Source: Branchinecta lynchi
Lineage: Eukaryota; Arthropoda; Branchiopoda; Anostraca; Branchinectidae
Direction of reading: 5' to 3'
DNA: 64,000 nucleotides
NCBI GenBank assembly: GCA_023053575.1
Contig: JAKZAP010000036.1
Location: forward strand, 1-64,000
Below, one piece after another: positions 10,867-22,137 of this stretch (position 1 is its first letter; each line of letters opens with the position of its first letter). The notes under the pieces are model-generated. The model was not told where the DNA came from. It was given only the letters and a program-made list of their open reading frames with translations, and did not search any database. Position numbers and translations under genes: made by a program.

Positions 10867-12262
10867 GATCCGACCATCGTGGAGGGAGTGGATGGATGCG
10901 GAGTCCGGAACCTAGTGGCATGGATAACTTTTGAACGGGTGATCGGGTTTGAATGAAACTTGGCAGGCGGAAAGAGCTATCGCCTCAGATGTTCAGTGTC
11001 AAGTCCGGGTCGGGTCCGATACCTGTGGGGGGATGGGGGGGGGGAACTCAAGAAACGCTTAAAGCGGAGAGATTGGGACGGAACTTAGTGGAGAGAATGA
11101 GCATTAGGCCTAGATACGAAATTGACAGAGCCAGATGGTTTCGGGGCTCTGTGAGGAGAGCTGGAGGGGGATCCTGGAATTCAGGTAATCGCGAGTTAGA
11201 ATAGTTTTAGATGTTCTAAAACAAAGAAAGGCATATAAATGACCCGACACATTTGACTTAAGAACCTGACAAAACATACCCCGGAAACTTCTGTTCCTAG
11301 ATCCGAGCATTTTTGGGGGAGCGAGGGAAGGGAAATATGGATATTGACTTGACTGCAAATTGCGAACGAGTGGTCTGATTCGAGTGAAATTTTATGGATG
11401 TTAAGAATCGATGACCTAGACGTGTAAACGTGCGTTCGAACTAAATGCGACCACGGTTGGGGGAATTGGGGGGGGGGGGGTAACTTTTGGCATGCACAAG
11501 AACCAAACGGCCGGATGGAATGAGATCCAAGCTCGACAGTGTCGAGTTTGTGCGGCGTAGATTTGTTATTTGGTGTTCGGGGCGGATTAGGCCAAGGGGG
11601 GAGGGGGCGGAAATTTTAAGATAGGCAATGCTCCGGTTTCAGTAAAACTTGATGGACGGGAAGAGGGGATTATGGGATACGACGTATATGTTTCCAAGTC
11701 CTCTTCGGCCACAGTGGGGGGAATTGGAGGGAGAATGCCGGAAACTTTGCTCGTATAGGGGTCAAACAAGTGCATCAGTTTAAATGAAACTTGGAGCGTA
11801 GAAAGAGCATATACCCTAGATGACATATTTTAGGGTCCGAACCGGATCCGACAACGGTGTGTGTGGGGGGGGGGTGCCGGATTTTTCCAGAAATGCTCAG
11901 ATTCCTGTGAAACTTGATATATGGCGTAAAAGAAGATGCTTTAGGTGATCCATTTTTGAGTCCGAACCAGATTCCGCCACGGTAGGGTGAGATGGAGGGA
12001 GTACCGGAAATTGTGTAGCACGTCTAGGGATCAAACGAGTGAATCTATTGGGCTGAAACTTGGAAGTTTGAACAGTCATGCGCATTTGCTACAGATAATC
12101 CGAGACGATGCAAGGAACTGCTCAGATTTGCGTGAAACTAAATATCCTATTTCTATTTTCGAACCGCTTTTTTGGATGACGGGTGTTTTTTGTGACGTTC
12201 TCATCTACTTTCTTGTACAGCCTGCTCGTAACAAGTGCCATATGAGCTCGTAGCTCTTGTTT

Positions 12263-12689
12263 TGTACTGTAGCCTACCTTACCGAGCTTCCATTGCCAGT
12301 CAGTATAGGGCTTCTGCCTCAGTCAGAACAGGGCTCCTCCGTCAGACCAGGGGTTCTGTCTTAAGTTAGAAGAAGAAGAAAACCAGCAGGGTCCTCTGCT
12401 TCCTAGTTTTTCGCGAGGAGTTAAAGCACGCCGACTTTACCTATTTTAATGAGTCTTATGTCCCAGTTGCGTCGTATCAACGGATTTCCTTGGAATCACT
12501 TTATGAGCATTATCAGTTATTATTCGGTGTTATTAACGACTCCCCCTTGTACATTTGCAGCGAAGCGATATCCAATTAGACGTGTAATTTGCTTAGTAAT
12601 GTGGAAACCAAGTTATCGGAAAGACTGGTGGGAAGCGAGCTAGACTTGCACGTTTGCTGTAGTTGGTCGAGTTGGTTATGCAGTGCAGT
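12263..12689. other. Unassigned DNA before LINE remnant
   Basis: Pyrimidine-rich CAGGGCTCCTC-type strings occur at 12320-12400. The part from about 12449 may be degraded upstream LINE sequence, but I could not read RT motifs in it. Confidence 0.4.
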
Positions 12690-13680
12690 ACAGTACAGTC
12701 AGACATACAGCCCTTTATTGTTCAATCTGTACATCAATGGCCTTGTAGACGGAACAGATTCTACTATTCTGCTGTATGCTGATGACACGAAGCTATACCG
12801 AGTAATTCGAATCCCCTGTAAGAATCACTGCAACTACACGCTGATCTAGATAAAATAAATAAATCGATGAAAGTCTGGCTGATGGAAATCAACGCAACAA
12901 AAAGTCATCTTATATAAAATTGGAGACACCGTCATCTTATAAAATTGGAGACACCTTCCTAAGCAGCAGCGATGAGGAGAGGGATTTGGGTATCATAGTC
13001 GACTCCCAAATAAGCTTCCACAGCCACTATGAACAGACCATTTCCAAGGCTAAGAAAGTTGCTGGTTTACTTCGAAGATCTTTTCAGTTTCACAACGAGC
13101 ATATGCTTACTACACTGTACACCTGGCTAGTAAGGCCCATTCTCGAATATGGGCATTACTCAGTTAGACCCTTTTGCAATAGAGGCATTGATTCCCTCGA
13201 GACTGTTAAGCGGCGGCTCACGAAATTCCCGGCTAAACTGCGATATCTCCCATACCAGCAAAGCCTTGAAAGACTTTAACTCCCTACGCTGGCATACCGT
13301 TTCCACAGGGGAGACCTCCTTGAGACATACAGGCTATGCCACGGTATGTACGAAAACGTCGAAGCTGACGACATCCTCAACTTTAACTTTAACAACTTAC
13401 GCGGTCATAGCCTCAAACTCACCGCAGAGAGGTTCTGCAAAGATATTGGTCGGTGGAGCTTCAAAACCGCGTGCCACCCCATTGGAATCAACTGCCCGAA
13501 GAAACAGCAAACTCTCCATCACTACGCCGATTCAAGAAAGAAATTGATGGAATATTTCTTTCCCAAATGTACGACCCTAAATGTTTCAAAAGAACTTTGT
13601 AGAGGTTTTGTGGCCTTTTTCTTTATCCTTCTAAAATTCTCGGAGTCTGTGTTTGTTTTCTTCAGTTGTTAAGGATTTTA
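12690..13680 (+). pseudogene. Decayed LINE reverse transcriptase and C-terminus (+)
   Basis: Pieces in shifting frames are LLFNLYINGLVDG and ILLYADDTKLYR (catalytic YADD box, 12715-12800), ERDLGIIVDSQISFHSHY and LLRRSFQFHNEHMLTTLY (12970-13120), LVRPILEYG, then MYENVEADDILNFNFNN and FCKDIGRWSFKT (13346-13475). The order is that of a non-LTR retrotransposon ORF2 of the CR1/jockey type. Several frameshifts and stops make it inactive. The related copy at 46290-47505 lies on the other strand. Confidence 0.9.
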
Positions 13681-13709
13681 TTATCCAGCTACATAAATTG
13701 GATTGTCGA

Positions 13710-14145
13710 AGTTTAGCTGTAAAGGCAGCTTATTTTTACATCGGATATTTGTATATAGTGAAACATTTTGACACATCTAAGGGACTTTGGATTTTTCATC
13801 CGAGGCTCTAGTAATGACATTCAGAATCTGCGCTGGCACATGCTAACCCAAAGTTCATCAAGACGCGGAGATTTTGAATTTAAAAAAAAAAGTCTGCATT
13901 TGCAGGATTAAGGCCGATTAGCGCCGGCTTATTTTTTGGCAATGGGTTACCTTTGTAGTTGGTAAATATTTCAAGCATACAGAAACAGGCGCATAGAAGT
14001 ACCACAAATCCGTGCATTCGAGGAAATCCATTATTTGCGGATAGCGGACAAACGGAGTAACGCATTTTTATCGGGTTTTCAGGCCTATTTAAGTGATAAG
14101 TGATGTGTAAGTAGACTGTTGGGTCTTAGCCCTTTCGCTTAAACT
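13710..14145. mobile_element. TTAA-flanked MITE (family P), copy 2
   Basis: Begins AGTTTAGCTG..AAGGCAGC and ends CGCTTAAACT, followed by TTAA at 14146. The left flank TTAA is eroded to TCGA. Shared interior: GCTTATTTTTACATC, AACGGAGTAACGCATTTT, AGTGATAAGTGATG. It lies directly downstream of the LINE remnant. Confidence 0.8.
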
Positions 14146-14388
14146 TTAAGAAAGTACCACCGTTGTATGCCACTGGAGGTTCGGCACTTTTGATAATAAT
14201 GATGATATTTTTAATTTGTAACCCGTCAAAATCATAAAACACGAAGAGGAGTAAATAATAGGGAAAAAAGAGAAAAAGAAAGGAAAATATTACAGACAAA
14301 ACCCTTTTAATGTCCCTGTTCCAGTTTCATTTCACAAACTTCTAGCTGTCCTTACCTTAGCAAGAATTATTGCTACAGGGGACCGCAA

Positions 14389-14576
14389 GTCGATTTTTTT
14401 TTTTTTTTTCTTGTCAGTTTGTTATTTCTACATTATTTTTTCTCTCCTTTTTTTTGTTTTTTTCCTTCAGACTATATGAATAAAGAATAAGCCCCGCCCA
14501 TTGCCAGGCCGTATGCTGGGGCCACAAAGAGTTAATGGTGTTTATTATTTTTTTTATGAATAAAACTGAACTGAAG
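14389..14576 (+). mobile_element. 5'-truncated LINE 3' end with 13-bp target duplication
   Basis: Flanked by identical CAGGGGACCGCAA at 14376-14388 and 14577-14589. The 3' end reads TTTATGAATAAAACTGAACTGAA, a polyadenylation-like AATAAA plus a short (CTGAA)n tail usual for CR1/L2-type LINEs. The rest is T-rich 3' UTR. The perfect duplication implies target-primed insertion without much later change. Confidence 0.88.
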
Positions 14577-14589
14577 CAGGGGACCGCAA

Positions 14590-15043
14590 TAGGTGGTTAA
14601 ACGCGTTGTTTCCAGCCCATTACTCAGTATCGTTCCTGTTTCGCCATAACACCACTCTTATTTGTGTTCATTGAAACGTGACGAATTAATCAAAAGGACT
14701 GAACACTCGACGGTCAGTGAAGTTCTAGTTTTCTCAGTTCTGTCCAACTCGGAGTTGCAGTCCGTTCTGGAAACTTTCTAAATAAACACGCTTAAGTTCG
14801 CGTTGAAGAAGCAGGGATGAAAGTGACATCTCAACTTCAGCAGAGAAAACGTGACTTTGGTTAAAAGTCGGCAGTAACGGTCGGGGTAATGGATCTAGCC
14901 ACTCTCTTAAGCCTCGGGGAGTGTCGCGTCCAACATAATTTGTGTCTCTCTTGCGATTTGCAGAAGGCACTATATAAACCCTCACGCTCGCCGTCATGAC
15001 TCGTCATTGTTATGTCGATGGAGGTGTGTTAACTGTCATAACC
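14590..15043. other. Unassigned intronic DNA
   Basis: No recognised repeat. An 87-codon minus-strand frame at 14734-14997 has no recognisable domain and is not called. Confidence 0.45.
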
Positions 15044-16210
15044 TTTTGGGATCCCCAAACGTAAGTGGAAGGATACCTATGACATCGCAAAAATGTCCGT
15101 CTGTCTGTAAGCACGATAACTCTCGAAGGGAATGAGATATTTTGATGAAACTTGGTGTGAGGATTCATTGGGTCAAGGGTAAGGTCTAATTCGTAGATGG
15201 CCTCTGCAGCCCTACATTTAGGGGTGGGGGAGGGGGTTCAAATTAAGGGACAAACAAAATATTGTAAACAGCTAATGTGATGGTCGATAATGGGGTAAAA
15301 AGGCATTCTGAGCACGATAGTGAAAACAATTTTCTTGCCGGATAAGTAGTTCTTCCGGGATCCGGCAAAAACTGGAAAAATAGTTAAAAGTTTTATTTCA
15401 AGTTGATTAAATGTTCGGTTTAGGGGTAAGAAGACATGCCGAACACCATGTGCAAAACCATTTTCTCGTCGAACAAGTAGTTCGTCCGGAATCCGGCGAA
15501 TACCGGAAAGTTGGTTAAAAGTAAAAGTTTCGTTTGAAGTTAATTAAATGTTCAGTTTAGGGGTAAAAGAACATGTTGCCAAAACTTGAAAAAAGTTACA
15601 CACAGTTGACACTAGCTCCACTAGCGATAGAGAACGTCCCTACTGACGCTATCAGTCGTGCACCAGCGCTGGCTCCGACAACCCGAATGTTTATCTCGCT
15701 TTGAATGTCCCGATCGTAGTGGGCGGCACTACGAGTAAGGCCTGTTTGTGATGCAAAATGGTTTTCATCATCGTGTTCAGCATGTCTTCTTGCCCCTGAA
15801 TCAAACATTTAATCAACTTGAAATGAAACTTTTACTTTTAACAAACTTTCCGGTTGTTGCCGGATTCCGGACGAACTACTGGTCCGGCGAGAAAATGTTT
15901 TTCACCATCGTGCTCAGCAGGTCTCCTTACCCCATAATCGACTATCACATTAGCTGTTTACAAATATTTTGTTTTTCCCCTAATTTGAACCCCCTCCCCC
16001 ACCCCCAAATATAGGGCTACAGAGCCCATCTACGAACTCGACCTTACCCTTGACCCAAACAATCCTCAGACCAAGGTTTCATCAAAATATCTCATTCCCT
16101 TGGAGAGTTATAGATATAGTTATAGATATAGACGGACGGACAGACGGACGGACGGACAACTTTTGCGATGTCATAGGTATCCCTCCACTTACGTTTTGGG
16201 ATCCCTAAAA
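15044..16210. mobile_element. Head-to-head pair of family A copies (A3 + and A4 -) with a hAT-like fragment between
   Basis: A3 runs 15044 to about 15590 on the + strand (GGGATCC, ATACC head, microsatellite, tandem units). A4 runs about 15745-16210 on the minus strand and ends in its head (CACTTACGTTTTGGGATCCC). Between them, 15595-15745 holds hAT-like family C sequence (GAACGTCCCTACTG, CGTGCACCAGCGCTGGCT). Both A copies lack tails. Confidence 0.8.
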
Positions 16211-17226
16211 GGAGACAGAGACTTCAATAGCAGTGTTTTTCAAAGTGTTTTGACTACAGGTGAATTTCTTGCGCCCTTAAAGTGCGCGTCATCAAAGCCA
16301 AGTGCAAAAAAAAACTTTTTTTGTTTTCCAAAAGGATATCTACATTGTCGTGATTTCCAAGGGTCCATTGCCATTCTTATCAGAAAGGTTGTGCTTACAA
16401 TTGTTCACAACAAACCTACGAATTGGCAAATTCCTACTTTCGGCCCTTTCACCAAGCCTTGCAAGTGCCGTATGAGCTTACAGCTCTTGTTAAATACTCC
16501 TTGAGTACTGAGAATTAATGATTGAAAATTAATGATTTGTATGCTTTTCCTCCTGCTCTATGTGCTTTTTGTAATTGTTTGTCCGACCAGCAAGCAAAAC
16601 AAAAACCCGAAATGCTCCCCCCCCCCCCCCACCCCCCAAATAAATTCCTGGATACGGGCCTGTGGAAGCATATTCATATAACGGATAAAACGGCAACGTT
16701 GGCTATGATGTTTTTAAGTATCAGCTTTAGAACAAAGCATATGTAGCTAACATGTCCGTTTTAATCCATTATACGAAACAAGTACAATTTGAACCTAAGG
16801 GATGGTGCCCACAGAGTCTGAAGTCTGAAGGTGCCAAAGTAACATTTTTAAATGTGTGGAGCAAACCAAAATAACACTAGTGAATAGCTCCGAGACCAGA
16901 GCAAAATAACACTAGGGAGTAGTACCAAGATCTATGCTTTCCATGCTTTGCAAACGGGCTTACTCGGAGCACCGCCCATTACGCTGGCGGCATTTAAAGC
17001 AAGACAAACTTGTGGGCTTATAAAACTTCTAGTAAAGCTAAGATGCGGTCTGCACACACCTTGGAAACAGGGGAGATCTTATCTTTTTTTTGCTGTGTTT
17101 AGAATGTGAAGTAATTGAAGCCAGCGCTGGTGCAAGACTGACTGAGTTTCAGTAGGGACGTATCCTATCACTGGTGGCGCTAGTGTAGCTGCTATTGAAG
17201 TCTCTGTCTCCTTTTAGGGATCCCAA
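16200..17226. repeat. Pair of about 36-bp inverted repeats enclosing 0.95 kb
   Basis: GGGATCCCTAAAAGGAGACA followed by GAGACTTCAATAGCAG at 16200-16235 matches, inverted, CTGCTATTGAAGTCTC then TGTCTCCTTTTAGGGATCCC at 17191-17226. Inside are a family B tail (about 16405-16491, ending CAGCTCTTGTT), a CTGGATACGGGCCTG end near 16650, and a family C piece. Confidence 0.75.
16893..17215 (-). mobile_element. hAT-like family C, truncated copy
   Basis: Starts at CAGAGCAAAATAACACTAGG and continues through GCAAACGGGC, GAGCACCGCCC, GACAAACTTG and CAGCGCTGGTGCA to AGTTTCAGTAGGGACG, in the same order as the reverse of copy 47649-48480. The far terminus is replaced by the inverted repeat at 17191. Confidence 0.75.
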
Positions 17227-17261
17227 ACACTGTTGGACCTTTAGGTATGATCCTTGGACCT

Positions 17262-18224
17262 TTAGGATCATCTTAGCACATGTATAAGCATCTTAACTCG
17301 GCATCACCGGAATTTCGGAACCCCCACTCCAGCTCCTCCCACAGTGCTTGGATCCGGTCCGGTCTTGTCAACAATTTTTTTAGGGCTTGTGCTTGTTCTT
17401 CCCACCAAGTTTCATCCCGATCCGTCCACTCTGAAAAAGTCACACGATTTCCGGTTCCCCGCTCCGACTCCCCCCAAAGTCACCGGATCCATTCCGGACT
17501 TGAAGTATGACATCTCAGACACGAAATTTTTCCAAATATCAAGTTTCATTAACATCCGATCACCTGTTCAAAAGTTATAAATACGTCAATATTCCGGACT
17601 CCCCCTTCCTCCACTCCCCCACAGTGGTTAAATTGGGGAAGTGACTATTTCCAAGTTATTTTGGTTGGGTCCCTGATATGCCTGCCAACTTTCATTGTCC
17701 TAGCACATGTGTAAGCATCTGAACTCGAGATCAGCGGAATTGCGGAACACTCCCTCCTACTCCCCCCACTGGGTTCGGATCCGGTCCGGTCTTGAAATCC
17801 GTATCTAGGACTTTAGCTTGTTCTTCCCACCAAGTTTCATCCCGATCTATCCTCTCTGAACATGTCGCCCAATTTCCACTCCCCCCCCTCCAACTCCCCC
17901 CAAAGTGACTGGATCCTTTCCGGACTTGAAGTGTGACATTCTGAGACTTGTGTGACTTTCCAAATATCAAGTTTCATTAAGATCCGATTACCCGTTCAGA
18001 AGTTATACATACGTCAATATCCCGGATTCCCCCTCCCACCACTCCCCCCAGGGTGGTCGGATCAGGGAAATGATAATTTTCCCGTCAGTTTGGCGGGGTC
18101 CCTGATATGCCTACCAAGTTTCATCCTCCTAGCACATCTGGAAGTGCCCTAACTCGAGATGAGTGGACCGACCGACCGAAAGGTGATCGATATATGGCAC
18201 TTGAGCGGAGCTGCAAGTGCCATA
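17262..18224 (-). mobile_element. Family B element, copy on minus strand
   Basis: Reverse orientation: AAGTTTCATCCCGATC, CCGGATCC and ACTCCCCC units repeat twice or more. It ends at 18224 with the B 5' hairpin (TATGGCACTTGAGC / GCAAGTGCCATA) and a GACCGACCGA microsatellite at 18165-18180. The AGCTCTTGTT tail is missing. Small frames here arise from repeat units. Confidence 0.8.
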
Positions 18225-18342
18225 AGAACTGTCCGAACCGGTCGCCAGTTAAGCTAGCTCACGTTATTCCCTTTCAGCACTCGAAGTGGACTAGTCTTTG
18301 TTGGTCCTCCGTTGTCTCATAATCAACACTTGTGTAGACATA

Positions 18343-18818
18343 GAACGTGTCCGAAAGCTCCGAAACGAACGAATTTATGTAGCATTTCGCTTTCGGACTT
18401 AAATTTTCGTTCAATTAATGCAGCATATAATTCATCGAAAAATTCAGCAAGAATGCAAAATTTTAGGCTGAATTTTCAAGAAGAAACTGGGGAGTACGGC
18501 GATTCTGTCAGTGTTTTCGGCGGCGAACATAACAAATTCAAAAAGATAACTGACAAATCGGCAAACATTCCAAATTCTAAGACAACTGGGAATCATGGCC
18601 AACAGAGTAAGGAAAGGCAAGAAGGTTGGATACCAGTAATTGATCCATTTTGTCAGCTTTATACAGTTAATTATTTTTTCTTCTTCTTCATCCTGACTTA
18701 AATTTTGGTATTCTAGAAGTGTCAGAGAAGAAAAAAAGGTAACAGCTTTCGGACAAAAAAAGAAAAGAAAATGCAGCGTTGATGCAGCATATACAGCCAA
18801 AAGCTTTCGGACACGTTC
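18343..18818. mobile_element. MITE-like element with 17-bp perfect inverted ends
   Basis: GAACGTGTCCGAAAGCT at 18343-18359 is the exact reverse complement of 18802-18818. The interior is AT-rich and holds two long chance frames (18312-18701 + and 18444-18800 -) that show no domain. I could not find a target duplication. Confidence 0.75.
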
Positions 18819-19222
18819 GTAGTAAAAAGTCGGATCCGTAAGGTAGTGGGTGACTTTAACTTTCAGACCACTGGGACATTTGCAAAACCTCCATTACCTA
18901 GAAAGCAGATTGCAGATTTTCTGCTCATCAACCTGTGGATCTATTTTATTATCATAAGTGCTGATGGTGAGGCGTACGGGGATTGGCAGAAATTAGTCCG
19001 CTTGGAAGCGCTGAACTGGAATACGGCGAATTCGCTTTCATAGCTTCATGAATTACACTTCGCGTCACAAATCCCTTTCTTGGAAAACAAAAATTGGCCC
19101 TTCTTTTTGCGGAAGTGGAGGAAGCTTCTGGTGGTCTACCTCCCTCGCAAGTGCCATATTTATGGCTTTCCTTGTTAGCTTTCAAGAACGAACGTAGAAA
19201 ATATTCCGCAGATGCCTACAGG
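18819..19222. other. Unassigned intronic DNA
   Basis: Contains a CAAGTGCCATA string near 19150 that resembles the family B head. Otherwise nothing recognised. Confidence 0.45.
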
Positions 19223-20149
19223 TTTTTGGAATCCCAAAACGTAACTGGAGGGATACCTATGACATTGCAAAAGTTGTCCGTCTGTCCGTCCGTCCGTCTG
19301 TGCGCACTATAACTCTCCAAGGGAATGAGATATTTTGATGAAACTTGGTGTGAGGATTCTTTGGGTCAAGAGTAAGGTCAAGTTCGTAGATGGGCTCTGT
19401 AGCCCTACATTTAGGAGTGGGGGAGGGGGTTTAAATTAAGGGGCAAATGAAATATTTTAAACAGATAATGTGATAGTCGATTATGGGGTAAGAAGACATG
19501 CTGAAAACGATGGTGAAAATCATTTTGTCATCGGACAAATAGTTCGTCCGGAATCCGGCCAAAACCGGAAAGTTTGTTAAAAGTAAAAGTTTTATTTGGA
19601 GTTGATTAGATGTTCAATTTAGAGGTAAGAAAACATGCTGAATACTTCTGTGAAAACAATTTTCCACTCGGACAAGTAGTTCGCCCGGAATCCGGCCTAA
19701 ACCGGAAAATTGTTACAAGTTAAAGTTTGTAGTTGATTAGATATCCGATTTAGGGGTAAAAATAGATGCTGAATCCGTGTATGACAATCATTGTTTACCC
19801 GGACATAAAGTTCGACCAGAATCCGGCTGGAGCCGGAAAATATGTTATAAGTTAAATTTTTGTTTGAAGTTGATTAGATGTTCAATACTGGGGAAAGAAG
19901 ACACGCTGAGTTCGTTTTTGAGCTTCCTTTTTTCGCCGGACAAGTAGTTCAGTACAGCTACGACTTATAGGGGTAAACACACATGCTGACTCCATATCTG
20001 AACTTGGTTTTCTCAGATGATTAGCTATTTGGCCTTAATCTGTTTCTGAATTTTAATAGTAAAAATCTTCAAGGAGACTGGCGAAGATAAGACCCTGTCT
20101 GGATCAAATATTGAATCTTTGGGATCCCATCGAAACCTTTGGTCTTGTT
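19223..20149 (+). mobile_element. Family A element, copy 5
   Basis: Complete: TTTTTGGAATCCC head, GTAACTGGAGGGATACC, CCGT microsatellite at 19278-19302, four to five tandem units with GGAATCCGGC, and tail GGGATCCCATCG...GGTCTTGTT. Confidence 0.85.
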
Positions 20150-20620
20150 CTAATGGCGCGAGTGGTTATTTCCCTCCGGACAAAGGCCGTCCCGACTCTC
20201 CAGTTTCCCCAAGAGAAAACTTCGAAACCTTATACGCCCCTGATAAAAATCCAATGACGAACTGCCGCCAGATGCGATAAAGAAACAATAACAATCACGT
20301 GAGATCTTGGGATAAGTTGTCTGAAGGGGGAATAAGCGATAAGGCTTTCGCTTCATACCGAGTCGCGCATTAGCCCCGTGGAGAAGTCAACCAACACTCA
20401 GCACTGAAGTCGGAAGCCAGAATTGACTCGATGAACAGGACAGAGACAGAGCAGAGCACACATAACAGAACATACTTATGTAGATGGCAAATAGAGGCAG
20501 TAGCATTTTAAAAGTTTTAAACGTGGCTAGGCCAGGAGGAGTTGAGAATAGCCAAACAAACCTTGATAAACATACACCAAGAAGTAATGTGTCACTGGTG
20601 CCACTGTCAATGTTTCACCA
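20150..20620. other. Unassigned intronic DNA
   Basis: No recognised coding, RNA or repeat signal. Confidence 0.45.
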
Positions 20621-20639
20621 TAGTTCGCAAACCCCTACA

Positions 20640-21145
20640 TTAGTCAAATAGAAGCCGTGCGCAGGAACAGTGATCCCGTCAGAAGGCAAATTCGTATAAT
20701 CAGTTCACATCCCCGTGTCATTGAGGAAAATAGAGATTACATAGATTGTGCTTTAAGGAACTTCTGCCGTGACAGCTAAACTAGACACATTTTTGAATTG
20801 AATCTAGAAGTCTAGAACTCCAGCGTCGGAGCCACGTAGACTCACCAGGCCCAAAATAGCGGAGCCTCATGGCTAAGGTGAAATAATTCCAAAGATATAA
20901 TTTTTGATGGAAAGACGCTCTTGGGCTGGAAACATTTTATAAGTAGTGAACTGAAAGAAAAAAATGCTCCTTAGCTGGGATTTTAACCCAGGACCCTACG
21001 CTTTTCTGGCGACCGCTCTATCAATTGAGCTAGCGAGGGGCTTCTGAGCTTCGAAAACCACCACAGTATTCAGATAGAAGCCGGTCATAGGAGGAGCCAT
21101 CTTGCCCGAAGCAAATTCAGCTAATCAGTTCACATCCCCTTTTCA
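20640..21145 (-). mobile_element. tRNA-derived SINE-like element(s), minus strand
   Basis: On the minus strand 21050-20970 reads an A box (TAGCTCAATTGATAGAGCGG) and a B-box-like GGGTTAAAATCCCA. The head GTGGTGGTTTTCGAA/CCGGCTTCTATCTGA lies upstream. A second head without the tRNA part is at 20640-20745. No acceptor stem pairs, so this is a SINE-like repeat, not a tRNA gene. It ends about 100 bp before the next MCM5 exon. Confidence 0.65.
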
Positions 21146-21246
21146 GTTCAAAAATTTGTTTCGGTTTTGTCTGTCACTGTACTAGTCCACCGTATAAAGC
21201 GCCATCTCTGTAATCTTAAAAGAATAATAGCTATTTCTCTCTTTAG

Positions 21247-21423
21247 GCTGGCATCACGACTACCCTCAACTCTCGTTGCTCCGTGTTGGCTGCTGCTAAC
21301 TCCGTGTTTGGTCGCTGGGATGAGACAAAAGGTGAAGAGAATATCGATTTCATGCCAACGATCCTGTCGCGTTTTGACATGATATTCATTGTGAAGGATG
21401 AACACGATGAGAAACGAGATACG
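21247..21423 (+). CDS. mcm5: MCM5 exon with sensor 1 and arginine finger
   Basis: Codes exactly 59 residues in phase 0, from [18 protein letters not shown] to [13 protein letters not shown] carries the sensor 1 Asn that contacts ATP phosphates. SRFDMIF is the arginine-finger motif that completes the neighbouring subunit's active site. IVKDEH and [12 protein letters not shown] are, from memory, the wording of animal MCM5 rather than other MCM paralogues, so this exon sets the subunit identity. The acceptor is CTCTCTTTAG and the donor GTGAGA. The intron before it is 17,505 bp and filled with transposable elements. No frameshift or stop. Confidence 0.97.
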
Positions 21424-21689
21424 GTGAGAGTTTCATATGTTGAGAGGTGGATTGGAAATCGATTTTTGCTTCTGTAGACTGGTATTTAATGCTGGTGAAA
21501 GCCTCATTAAACCGGATTCCGGAATCCGGCTCCTGAGCTCGCATCTGTTACGGCGACTGTATTTGAGTGTGAAGATACGTTCTCAACCTGATGTTTTGAC
21601 GAGGGATGTAGTAAGCCGGACAGAAGACGGTGAATGATGAAGTATACAGTCGTGAGGGTCAGGATGACGTACTACACATGCACAACTTC
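21424..21689. other. MCM5 intron, no feature
   Basis: Starts with the GTGAGA donor. Short frames only. Confidence 0.5.
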
Positions 21690-22137
21690 ACGGATTCCTG
21701 AAAGTGTTTTCCGTTTTTGTTATTTCGTGTATTTCGTGAAAACGGTAAAGGCTACATACACTGTCAGAAGTTTCAAAACAGATGAACACAAAGATTCGCA
21801 GTTTCAACAGACACCACTTGGGATGTAATCTGTTGTGATTTTGAAAACGTTATGCCTTAAATGCTATACATAACAAGCATTGCCATGAACATGCGAAAAA
21901 CCGTCGAAAAGCATCGACTGATTTTTGTTTGTCGTCACGGTATCGGAAAAGTTATGCATAAGATTTATTGCGTAACATTTTCGAAATCACAAGAGATTAC
22001 ATCCAAAGTGTCGTCTGTTGACACTGCGCATCCTTGTGTTATCTCTTGTGAAACTTCTGACAGTAGGTAGCCTATATCATTTTCACGAAATATCCGAAAC
22101 AACAAAAATGGAGAACACTTTCCGGAATCCGGAAAAG
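21690..22137. mobile_element. Long-hairpin foldback element, copy 2
   Basis: Arms of about 200 bp. The outer ends GGATTCCTGAAAGTG (left) and CACTTTCCGGAATCC (right) pair. Inward come TATTTCGTGAAAA, AGGCTACATACACTGTCAG and TTGGGATGTAATC, with their complements. The loop is around 21900. It shares the CACTGTCAGAAGTTTC segment with 4263-4599 but has longer arms. Confidence 0.85.

Larger units (their letters stand above)
7496..12262 (+). mobile_element. Family B element, copy 1 (interrupted by several insertions)
   Basis: Begins with a hairpin, TATGGCACTTG to CAAGTGCCATA, then GTCGGTCGG microsatellite-like sequence. Imperfect units of about 420-530 bp follow, each with GATGAAACTTGG, CCGGATCCGGTGAC and poly-G runs. 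It ends CAAGTGCCATATGAGC then TAGCTCTTGTT. Insertions at about 9140-10070 (MITE, foldback, SINE) and 10652-10866 (hAT-like) interrupt it. There is no coding capacity. The plan parallels family A, and Helentron-like class is inferred. Confidence 0.8.

Noticed and set aside
18312..18800. Overlapping 129- and 118-codon frames on opposite strands
   Set aside because: Both fall in a MITE with perfect 17-bp inverted ends; no domain.
19094..19130. FAEVEEA peptide resembling the MCM5 FATEADVEEA string
   Set aside because: It lies upstream of the sensor 1 exon, in the wrong order, and the flanking residues do not match.
21298..21303. Asn-Ser in AAANS where most MCM proteins have AAANP
   Set aside because: Looked like a change next to the sensor 1 Asn, but as I recall animal MCM5 proteins carry [12 protein letters not shown], so this is normal and helps identify the subunit.
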